From contig JAGCUK010000011.1 of NCBI GenBank assembly GCA_017962925.1, positions 1-44,897 of the forward strand: a stretch of 44,897 nt of DNA, read 5' to 3'. Below the pieces are notes generated by a model. It searched no databases. It saw only the letters and a program-made list of their open reading frames with translations, and was not told where the DNA came from. The stretch's first letter is position 1, and the number at the start of each line of letters is the position of its first letter. Origin of the DNA: Bacteroidales bacterium. Lineage in GTDB: Bacteria; Bacteroidota; Bacteroidia; Bacteroidales; UBA932. A program made the position numbers and the translations under genes. Below, piece by piece: positions 18,801 through 27,000 of this stretch.

Positions 18801-19243
18801 TAAGGGTCGTTCATATCTACCCAGTAACCTACGCGCTGCGTCAAGGTCTCCCATTCAGCGGTATATTTCATCACCTCCTGGCGGCAGGTGCGGTTGTATT
18901 CTTCTACTGTGATCTTGGTGCCGATGTCCGCCTTGGAGATGCCAAGCTTCTTCTCCACTCCCAGCTCCACAGGCAGTCCGTGGGTGTCCCATCCTGCACG
19001 GCGGCGGACCTTCCAACCCGTCTGGCTCTTGTAGCGGCAGATGGCATCCTTGATGGAGCGGGCCATCACATGGTGGATGCCCGGCATGCCGTTTGCCGAA
19101 GGCGGGCCTTCAAAGAAAATGTACTCGGGCTCACCCTCGGCAAGTTCAAGACTCTTCTCGAAAGCCTTGTGTTCTTTCCAACGCTCCAGCACACGGTTTC
19201 CCGTTGCTACCAGGTCGAGTCCCTTATATTCTTTGAATGTCAT
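15806..19243 (-). CDS. ileS: Isoleucyl-tRNA synthetase, full-length but with an in-frame TAG at codon 480
   Basis: IleRS charges tRNA-Ile and is essential. The frame from ATG 19243 encodes the N-terminal catalytic part with the HIGH-like GIHH (residues 55-58) and the CP1 editing domain, up to SWFIRTTAVKD. Codon 480 is then TAG (17804-17806). The next codon is ATG and the same frame runs on for 665 codons with WNLSRSRFWGTPLPIW, KMSKR (about 679-683 of the full length), the anticodon-binding domain and a C-terminal extension, ending in TAG at 15806. Read as one protein it is 1145 aa, the Bacteroidota length. Relatives carry a basic residue, often Arg, where the TAG stands. If the TAG stops translation, TAG-ATG would give two polypeptides that separate GIHH from KMSKR. 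An exact -7 element lies upstream at 19280. Confidence 0.93.
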
Positions 19244-19279
19244 AATTTTTCGCTAATTTTGTGCTTGTTAAATAGTTTA

Positions 19280-19287
19280 CAAATATA
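19280..19287 (-). promoter_or_regulatory. -7 element of the ileS operon
   Basis: TATATTTG on the minus strand, 36 nt before ileS ATG, an exact TAnnTTTG match. No TTTG is visible at the -33 position. It sits inside the short divergent gap shared with cvpA. Confidence 0.55.
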
Positions 19288-19304
19288 ATCAATTCTTTGG
19301 AATC

Positions 19305-19799
19305 TTGGGAACTCTGGACATAATACTTTTAGTATGTTTCGTGCCGGCCATAATTACCGGTCTCACTAAAGGTTTCATCGCACAAATAGTCTCGCTCGCA
19401 AGCCTTCTGATCGGGGTCTGGGCGGCATTCCGTTTCTCCACCCCTCTTGCCGAGTTACTGGGGAAATATATCTCCCTGGAGTCCAGTGTGCTGAATATTA
19501 TCGCCTTCACGCTGATGGTGATAATTACGGTGCTGGTGCTGAACCTGCTCGGCAAGCTTATTACCAAGGTTTTGAAGATGGCTTCCCTGGGCTGGGCCAA
19601 CAGGCTGCTCGGGCTGGCGTTCGCCCTGTTCAAGGCCGCGCTGGTGCTCAGTCTGCTGATTTTCATATTCGAGCCGCTGAATGCCCAGTTTTCGCTGGTA
19701 AAACCGGAAGTAATCGAAGCGTCCAAGATTTATCCGCTTCTGGATGGCTTTGCCACCAAAGTATTCCCGTTCCTGAAAGATTTGCTGGCCAATGTCTAA
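19305..19799 (+). CDS. CvpA-family membrane protein
   Basis: A 164-aa inner-membrane protein. The hydrophobic segments (about 4-20, 25-45, 62-84 and 100-122) and the N-terminal pattern LDIILLVCFVPAIITGLTKG match the CvpA family, linked in some bacteria to colicin V production and envelope functions. No ATG fits: the start is TTG at 19305, 61 nt from the divergent ileS start, and upstream in-frame codons reach a stop. The TAA stop overlaps the tsaB ATG by eight bases (ATGTCTAA), so the two are coupled. A poor TTTTG...TATAAT-like promoter may lie at 19257-19291. Confidence 0.85.
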   Translation: MGTLDIILLVCFVPAIITGLTKGFIAQIVSLASLLIGVWAAFRFSTPLAELLGKYISLESSVLNIIAFTLMVIITVLVLNLLGKLITKVLKMASLGWANRLLGLAFALFKAALVLSLLIFIFEPLNAQFSLVKPEVIEASKIYPLLDGFATKVFPFLKDLLANV

Positions 19800-20481
19800 G
19801 TTGCTTTTCATAGAGACCTCCACATCCCTTTGTTCCACCGCCCTGGCGGAGGATGGACGCATCGTGGCAGTGCGGCGGAGCAGTGAGCCGCGGGCGCACG
19901 CTTCGATGACCGCGGTGTTTGTCAAGGAGATGATGGATGAAGCAGGATGGGCCGCGCCGGATGCCGTTTGCGTCAGCATGGGCCCCGGGTCCTACACGGG
20001 CCTGCGCGTGGGAGTATCCACCGCCAAGGGGCTTTGCTTCGGCTGGAAGGTTCCGCTCATAGCGGTCAGCACTCTCGACATTCTTGCCCGCCAGGCCATT
20101 GAGGCCGGTCTACCTGAAGGCTGCGCCGGGATTCTTCCCATGGTGGATGCCCGCCGGATGGAGGTTTATACCGCCATCTATTCTCCTGCCGGCGAACGCC
20201 TGACGGACATTTCGCCCGTTGTTCTGGACGCCAATAGTTTCTCCGATCTCTTTGCCTCCGGTCCCGTAGTCGTCATCGGCGATGCGGCAGAAAAGGCTTC
20301 ATCCGTTCTCTGTCATTCCGGGCGAAGCAAAGGAACCTTCGTCCAATGCAACCCCGAAGCAAGCGCCATGCTGGCGCCGGCGATGGCCAAATACGAAAAA
20401 AAAGAGTTCGAAGACGTCGCGTACTTCGAACCCTTCTATCTGAAGCAGTTTATCGCAACTACTCCTAAGAGACTTTTTTAA
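19792..20481 (+). CDS. tsaB: tRNA threonylcarbamoyladenosine biosynthesis protein TsaB
   Basis: TsaB is the non-catalytic partner of TsaD in making t6A37 on ANN-reading tRNAs; it is usually essential. The 229-aa protein has the ASKHA-type start LLFIETSTSLCSTAL and the diagnostic MGPGSYTGLRVG at about 63-74, then ILPMVDARRMEVYTA. The C-terminus AYFEPFYLKQF is typical. It is intact and ends in TAA. Its last 84 bases recur at 33463-33546, 13,065 bp away, which marks this 3' end as the insertion point of an island. Translation is coupled to cvpA through an 8-nt overlap. Confidence 0.96.
   Translation: MSKLLFIETSTSLCSTALAEDGRIVAVRRSSEPRAHASMTAVFVKEMMDEAGWAAPDAVCVSMGPGSYTGLRVGVSTAKGLCFGWKVPLIAVSTLDILARQAIEAGLPEGCAGILPMVDARRMEVYTAIYSPAGERLTDISPVVLDANSFSDLFASGPVVVIGDAAEKASSVLCHSGRSKGTFVQCNPEASAMLAPAMAKYEKKEFEDVAYFEPFYLKQFIATTPKRLF
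20398..20481 (+). repeat. Direct repeat, left copy (3' end of tsaB)
   Basis: 84 bp that match 33463-33546 in the same orientation with 79 identities. The mismatches are at 20418, 20469, 20471, 20475 and 20481; four preserve the encoded residue or stop and one changes Arg to Lys. The central 50 bp (20419-20468) are identical. It forms the left boundary of the island. Confidence 0.9.
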
Positions 20482-20552
20482 GTCTTATTTTTCAAGACAA
20501 CAATATAACTGTCATTCTGGGTGTCCGGCTTTTCCACAAAAGTAGGAAGGAT

Positions 20553-20852
20553 TTACATAGTTCTCTGGGATTTTTGAATTTCTTCACCTCCATAAAAACA
20601 AACTGCAGGGAATCTGTCAACGGCGCATTTGTCGAAATGCGCCTGCTCCTTCACCTGCACTTCTACGATGAAGTCCCCGATCTGTTCGGAACTGCATTGA
20701 AGGTCGAAGACGGCATTCCTGTCCGCCTTCGTTTCGCCGGGATGCTCCACGTTCACGAAAGCCAGTTCGGTGGTTTTGACGTCGAAGACATGCTCCAGAA
20801 GTTCTTTGATAAGACGTTTGTGTTTTTTCTGCCCGAAGATTTGCTTGAAAGC
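20553..20852 (-). pseudogene. Remnant of a PD-(D/E)XK (Rpn-type) nuclease/transposase
   Basis: The open reading from 20852 leftwards gives AFKQIFGQKKHKRLIKELL, then ELAFVNVEH, ADRNAVFDLQC and GDFIVEVQVKEQAHFDK, ending in TAA at 20553. This is the N-terminal nuclease core of the PD-(D/E)XK/Rpn family, with the DxQ-like FDLQC and ExQ-like VEVQ positions visible. Directly before it comes TAG, and an upstream piece (DPAEFVGVG) appears in another frame, indicating a frameshift. The C-terminal half of the family is missing. It is therefore a dead fragment at the left edge of the island. Family recognition is by eye and moderately sure. Confidence 0.6.
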
Positions 20853-20885
20853 CTATTTCCACCGACACCCACAAACTCCGCGGGA

Positions 20886-23207
20886 TCAGAAAGTTGAAGT
20901 AATCCCCAGACGCAGCGTCCGGAAAGTGGGATAAGACTGATAGCTGTCACTGACAAAGGAGGCCGCTATCGTACCTCCGTTTTCCGGGTCAAGTGCCGGC
21001 CATTTGGTGTAAGTGAAAAGGTTGGTCCCGGAAAGATAAACGGTTATCCCTTTATGAATATAGCAGGACAGCACCAGGTCGCTCAACTTCATATAGTTGC
21101 GTGACACCCACTCTTGCCCCACCGTATCGTAACCAAGGAAATGCCCCTCGCTTCCATAAGCGCCGCGAAGATTGAACCAGAGACTCACTTTCTTCCAAGC
21201 CACGGTATTTCCTACGTTCACGACGATCTGAGGATCCTGATCACCCAGATATGTCGGATTGTCCACATATTCATTGGCGAAAATACCACTTATGGGTTTT
21301 CCTGTACCCAACGCATAATAAAGATCGTAACCATACGTCAGTGCATTTAACAAATCGATATTATACTTCTTTTTTCCGAAAAGCATATCAATCCTGTTAC
21401 GGTTGACAGATATCAGCAGTGCGCTCTCCCATTTAATTCTGTCATTTCCATTACCATTAAGATTGATGCTGCGCAGGTTCAGTTCCACTCCGGTGTTAGA
21501 AACTGCTATTTCCTTGAGGCCAAAGAGATTAAATAAAGAATGCCTGTAGAATCCATTATAGTAATTGCGATATACATCGACACTTCCCCTCAAAAGATCA
21601 TCCCTTGTCCGATAATCCAACCCGACCACAACCTTGTCAGCCGCAGTCATTCCTTGCTTAATAGCGGACTCATCTGCCCCTGAACCTCCGTAAGATGCGT
21701 GCAGCAACAATTGATTTTCTAATGCGGACCAAACCAAGGAAAAATCATAATAACTGTTCTTGAAGCTGTTGTAGACTTTCCTCAACTTATCTTTATAAAT
21801 GAGCTCATCCATTCGCCATCCGGCGCTGAAATTGAGGTTCCTGGCGAAAGAATAATCAATGCCAACCACATACGATTCATAGTCGCGGAAAGACATTCCT
21901 CTTCCCATCGAATAATTCAGAGCCGTCTTCAGAGTATATATTCCCAGATTTGTCGGAGTATCAAAACCGGAACATAAAACTTTCAGCCAATCAGAGTCCA
22001 ATGACTCCCTCTCTGCTGAACCACACACCTTCAGACAGTGCTTGCCAAAAGTGTTTTCATAAGAAACGCTATTCTTTAACTGCCATGACTTATCCATAAG
22101 CCCATTTGCATAACCCGACGCTTGCATATTGAACTTATATGGATTTGCCATATCGTCAGCGATTCTGGTATCCACAAAAAAATCGGGCTTCGTAAATGAA
22201 TCCGTTGCCTCGAATCCGCGCCTGCTATGAAAGATTGATTCGAGGCTTAAACCCGGCAGGAATGGCAAATCCAAACATAGCCATGCCATTCCGTCCATTC
22301 GACTGTCTGTTGTTTCTTTATCAGTATACAGATAAGATTCATCAACCCTTATTCCGGCCAAGGGGTTGCGAGTCACCCCGTCCGGCATGGAAGAGTGCCA
22401 ATACTCATATTCCGGCACCGTACTAAACTTTTCTGCCGGCTCATTCATCCAAAACGCTGCCTGAAGTCGCGGGGTCACGCCCCAGGTAAGGGTGCCCGAA
22501 TATGAGCCCTTCACCCCAATCAGAATCCAATCAACCGGGCGGCTTTCCACTTTTGCAAGCACATTCATCATGCGGGCATCATCCCCAAGAAGAATCCCTT
22601 GCTGGCGTATGTAATTACCGGATACATAATAATTCATTCCCTTATCAGCTCCCGAAACAGAAAGGGCATACTGCTGCCCTATTCCCTTTCGGGAGATATA
22701 ATCTGTCCATTCGTCATTGACCCCGTCCGGCCTGTGACTCCAATCCGACACACTGCCACCGGCGTCCAATCGCATCACAGGCTTTCCAGTCTTTCCCTTC
22801 CGGGTTGTGATGACAATAGCGCCGTTCCCAGCCCGGGTACCATACAGCACCGATGCAGATGCCCCCTTGATTACCTCCACCTTTTCTATATCAATCGTGC
22901 TGATCTCATTGATGCTGCCAGTGAAAAGCAAACCATCCACGATTATTGCAGGAGCGTTCAACGAAAGATTCTTCGAGGATTTGTCTGACGGAACCACGTT
23001 CATCCCCCGGAGGGTCATTGTTGCCGACATATCCCCCTCCGAATTATCCGCAGGACTGATGTAGAACCCAGGCACCTGCGATGCCAGCACCTGCAGCATA
23101 TTCGCATACGGCAGTTCCGTCAGCAGCGAATCCCGCTCAAAATCCACCGTCTGCGCCGAGGCCAAAATAGGGAATAATAATGAAATGCTTGCAATAAATC
23201 GATTCAT
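20886..23207 (-). CDS. Short SusC/RagA-like TonB-plug outer-membrane protein
   Basis: A 773-aa outer-membrane protein. The signal peptide (1-18, ILASA-Q) is followed directly by the plug domain: MLQVLASQVPGF, ATMTLRGMNVV, APAIIVDGLLFTGSINEIST, IDIEKVEVIKGASASVLYGTRAGNGAIVITTRKGK. The rest is a beta-barrel ending in TFRTLRLGITSTF. It lacks the N-terminal carboxypeptidase-like domain of most SusC proteins, is shorter than the usual 1000 or so residues, and has no SusD neighbour. It starts 30 nt after the lipoprotein gene and appears to be the last gene of the RHS operon; the stop is TGA. It could be an uptake or export gate, or a surface receptor, for the RHS products. That role is inference from position. 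Confidence 0.85.
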   Translation of the reverse strand: MNRFIASISLLFPILASAQTVDFERDSLLTELPYANMLQVLASQVPGFYISPADNSEGDMSATMTLRGMNVVPSDKSSKNLSLNAPAIIVDGLLFTGSINEISTIDIEKVEVIKGASASVLYGTRAGNGAIVITTRKGKTGKPVMRLDAGGSVSDWSHRPDGVNDEWTDYISRKGIGQQYALSVSGADKGMNYYVSGNYIRQQGILLGDDARMMNVLAKVESRPVDWILIGVKGSYSGTLTWGVTPRLQAAFWMNEPAEKFSTVPEYEYWHSSMPDGVTRNPLAGIRVDESYLYTDKETTDSRMDGMAWLCLDLPFLPGLSLESIFHSRRGFEATDSFTKPDFFVDTRIADDMANPYKFNMQASGYANGLMDKSWQLKNSVSYENTFGKHCLKVCGSAERESLDSDWLKVLCSGFDTPTNLGIYTLKTALNYSMGRGMSFRDYESYVVGIDYSFARNLNFSAGWRMDELIYKDKLRKVYNSFKNSYYDFSLVWSALENQLLLHASYGGSGADESAIKQGMTAADKVVVGLDYRTRDDLLRGSVDVYRNYYNGFYRHSLFNLFGLKEIAVSNTGVELNLRSINLNGNGNDRIKWESALLISVNRNRIDMLFGKKKYNIDLLNALTYGYDLYYALGTGKPISGIFANEYVDNPTYLGDQDPQIVVNVGNTVAWKKVSLWFNLRGAYGSEGHFLGYDTVGQEWVSRNYMKLSDLVLSCYIHKGITVYLSGTNLFTYTKWPALDPENGGTIAASFVSDSYQSYPTFRTLRLGITSTF

Positions 23208-23237
23208 AGCAACGTACTTCCGTAAATAATGACACGA

Positions 23238-24065
23238 TTAATTCATAAAACCCATAGGTAATGTTGTAATAATTGCGGCGATAGGGGCAGCATTAACTAT
23301 ATTGTTGTTTATCAAGTTTGACACCTCTTTACAATAAAGCAGAATATCAGATGTGTCAACATGCCCTTCAACTTGTCCTGTCGATGAGTTAATAATAGTT
23401 GTTTTGCAAAATTGAGGAATATTTGAAATAATGTAGCATTTACAATTATCCAAAGTATATCTAACGATTACATAAACCGGGTTACCTATACTATCAACGA
23501 CGTATCTGGTTGATCCCTGAAAATGTTCCTTTAATAAACTATCAAGCGATGTCGCTCGCTCATCAAAAAGATACCTGCCTTCTGAAGAAAAGAATGAGGT
23601 CCTGAACATATATTTGTAATCTTTACGCTCGCTTGGATATTTTTGAGGATTATTAAGCCAATAATTAGGAGATCCATACACACAACACCCAATGCGCAGT
23701 TTTTTGCTATATAGAAACACTGAGTCCGCATATGATGCCATGGAAAAATCGCTTCTCAATGACCTGACTATCTCCTCTCCTCTTATTAATGTCCCGGACA
23801 AATAATCCCCAGAAGACGATTCGTTCCAGTCTTGAACGAAACCTATGAGGTCTTTAATAGATGTGGGCATTACGTAATTGCATTCCGTGTAGAACTCCAC
23901 TAAGTTATTTAGAAAAGAATGCGTATTATACAGTATTGCTTTCTCTCTTATTGCTCTATCATTCTCACGGCACGATATCACCGTGAGAATGATAAAAAAT
24001 AAAATGATCTCTCTGAATAAATCACTTAAACAACTTGTGAATAGCCTGGTGGAGTTTGTGTGCAT
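23238..24065 (-). CDS. AT-rich lipoprotein of unknown function overlapping the RHS gene (candidate immunity or partner protein)
   Basis: A 275-aa protein. After a 19-residue lead it has a hydrophobic stretch ending in a lipobox (VISC, Cys32), so it is probably a lipoprotein. The mature part has Cys-Cys and Cys-x-Cys pairs (RIGCCVYG, DNCKCYII) and no family I recognise. ATG 24065 overlaps the 3' end of the RHS gene by 44 bases, so it is translationally tied to it. Base composition is strikingly low in GC (20 of 60 bases at 23881-23940), like the RHS tip and unlike the RHS body. In polymorphic toxin systems the gene directly after the toxin tip is usually the immunity gene; position and composition suggest this, but nothing in the sequence proves it. 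Confidence 0.7.
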   Translation of the reverse strand: MHTNSTRLFTSCLSDLFREIILFFIILTVISCRENDRAIREKAILYNTHSFLNNLVEFYTECNYVMPTSIKDLIGFVQDWNESSSGDYLSGTLIRGEEIVRSLRSDFSMASYADSVFLYSKKLRIGCCVYGSPNYWLNNPQKYPSERKDYKYMFRTSFFSSEGRYLFDERATSLDSLLKEHFQGSTRYVVDSIGNPVYVIVRYTLDNCKCYIISNIPQFCKTTIINSSTGQVEGHVDTSDILLYCKEVSNLINNNIVNAAPIAAIITTLPMGFMN

Positions 24066-27000
24066 TTTCCTTTGAATAATTTACTTGAACTGCATCAAAA
24101 CGCTTATCATTACTTAGAATCATAAAAGAGCCATACCAAGAGGGCGCACCCATATAACCGCCCAAACGCCTTTCTTCTTTTGGGGGCATCTGGCGAATAT
24201 GTAACTTACTATTATGAACATTATTAACCGCTCGGAAGATTGTCCCTTCTTTACTATAAAACTCTTTTCCATTGTATGAAAAAGGATAATCACCAATCCT
24301 TATTCCAGAAAAAAAGTTCTCTGTTGCGAAACCGTCATCACTTGTATAGGTTTTAATAATTAAGTCATCAATATGTTGATATAAAAAATATTCTAGCGTT
24401 TGATTCCCCTCATCACTATTAATACTAACTACATTTCCGAACAGACTATAATACTTATTACTATTCTTATCGTGGTACGTATAACCAAGGTCCTGTATTT
24501 TATCATATTGTTTTCTTTCCTCTTTAGGCATCTCTCCCTCATAATACACATATTGTGTTTCGCCGTTTTCGTCCACATAAGAATACCACTGTTCTCCTGT
24601 GGGATCAATCAATGTAACCGGATTGTTTGCGCAATAGCTATACGGGCTCAAACCGTAATACTTCTCCGCAAAAGGGTCCTGCGTGGTCCAGCGGCAGGTG
24701 AAGGGGTCGTAGTAGCGGGCACCGAAGTCCAGCAATTCAAGGTTTAGCGACGGACTGAAATCCTGTTCCTCCTTTCCGCAGAACCGATACCTGTTTGCAT
24801 AGTCCAGCGAGTCGGCCGCAGCGCCAGCAGTGCCGGCAATGCGCGTTCCGAACGGATAGTAGCCATTCTGCTCCACCACAGCTGCCGCACCTGTGTAGTC
24901 TTCGCCGAGGAGAACAACACTTCGCACACTGCCAAGATGGTCTTTCACATACCAAAGGTCGTGGAGGTAAAATGGCACGACAGCAGTGCTGTCTACCACG
25001 ATTTCCTCCCCTTCAATGGGGAAGTCTTCCACATATAGCGAATCGACCGCCAGAGAATCCACCATATCGTTACCAGGTTTCACAACAATCCGACCTTCCT
25101 CCCAGGCGATGCTGCCAAGTTCGCTCCAGTCGCTCCCTTCCGCGGAATGCCTGTCGTAAATGAACGTGCCACGGTATTCCTTCCCCTCCCCTTCTTCGCT
25201 CAAAGCAGATATCTTCGTTCCGTCTGCAAGATACTTGTATGTTACGCTTTGATTCATCACATTGGTTACACTTGCTGGTAAGTTAAGGATATTATACGAG
25301 TAATCCAAATTGCTGTGCCCGTCCTGGATGCGGTTACCATTTCCATCATAGCCATAGTAGCCGTTATCCGAGTTATATACATCCGTCCATTGGGTAACCA
25401 GATTTCCCGCATGCGTAAAGACCAATTCATCCTGCATACCGTTTGTCATATACCTCTTAAGCCCTGTCATGTTGCCATTCCGGTCATAAGTGATATCCTT
25501 TTCGCTCATGTCGTTCGATTCACTCGTGGAATTGCCGATGAAGTGCCTTGTACCAGAAAGGCGGTTATGAGGATCGTAGGCATACCCGAAGGTATGTTCT
25601 CCCGTGGGAGAAAAGTATGCCGCTTCCGAAATATTGCCGTTCCAACGGGCGGCAACACCGGGCTTGGTTGTTGACGTATAACGCAATGTTTCGCCAAACA
25701 ACTGAGTGCCACAGTACAAGGCTGAACTTCCAGTACTCCATCCGCGGATGTCGTATCCCATTGATTCCAAACCCGTCTTTGGTCCGGAGGGGGTGTCGCT
25801 TGTGATGATTTTCCTTTCCGGGCGGCCCAATGCATCGTAACTATAGGATACAGAGGCAAGTTGCTCTCCCTCGAACGACCGGGTCATTCCGGTCATACGT
25901 CCACGATGATCATAGGTATATTCCGTGTAGTAAAGGTGTTCCGCTCCGTCAGTGCATAAGTGTTCCTCGCAGCGGGCCGTTATATCTCCTGCAAAATCAT
26001 AAGCAAGGCTGGTGCGGACAATGTTTCCATCCGGATACTTCTCCACCCGCTGGCAAAGACGACCGTCGGAATCATAATAATAGGCGCGTTCCATATAGTC
26101 GTTTGCCGAGCCACCGAGTACCCATACCATTTCCCGGGTTTTAAGTCCACGGATATGTGACATGTCCGCGCTGATCATTATCAAACCATAATCTGGAGCC
26201 CGGAAGCCAAGGCTAGAGTCAAGACCAGAATAACTCCCATAAAAAGTCCGGGCCAGAACGGTATCTACAACTTCTTCGAGCGCGGAGGTTTCTGACGAAA
26301 CTCCCCGGCATACTTCGCGTCCAAGGGCGTCATATTTGTAAATCAACCACTTGTTCCCCTTTGCTCTAAGCACACCGTCCTGGCTGCGGACTACACGACC
26401 GGCAGAATCATAGCCGAAGTATTCAACGGCACGCCCAGGCTGCTTTCGCCAAACCGGCCAGCCGAATCCGTTATTCTCATAAATATAGCAGTATCGCGCC
26501 GACGGGCCTGTGTTAATATCTCCGGGCGCAGGTTTACTCCAGACAGTATTTGACGCCAGCAAGGCGCTCCCCTCCGGACTCACCACCCATGCAAGAAACC
26601 CACGAGAGTCGTATGCCATATATGTGTCATTCCCTCCTTCGCGGGAAAGAACCGTTCTCCCATGCTTGTCCGTAAATGTGGATACCGTCACGCTGTCCTC
26701 ATCCGTCATGGTTTCCTTATACAACGTGCCGGCGGCATACCAGCCATCCACTTCAAGGCCCCCGGACGAGTTTACGGAGAGTTTCAGCACCTCGCCGACA
26801 GTGTTAGTATCATATCCAAATTCAGTCCTTTTCTCGCCGGATGCATAAGCAAGGCCCGGTTTATGGGAAGAGATCACGCGCCCAAGTGGCGAAGCCTCAT
26901 ATACCTGAACGGCGTTTGCATATTGTCCCTCACCATTGTAACGATCGCCATACCAGGCCGCCTGATTTGCAAGCGCCGTCGCAGGTGCCACTTCCGTCGC

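Noticed and set aside
20886-23207. Polysaccharide utilisation locus
   Set aside because: The SusC-like gene has no SusD partner and no glycoside hydrolase beside it; its operon mates are RHS proteins.
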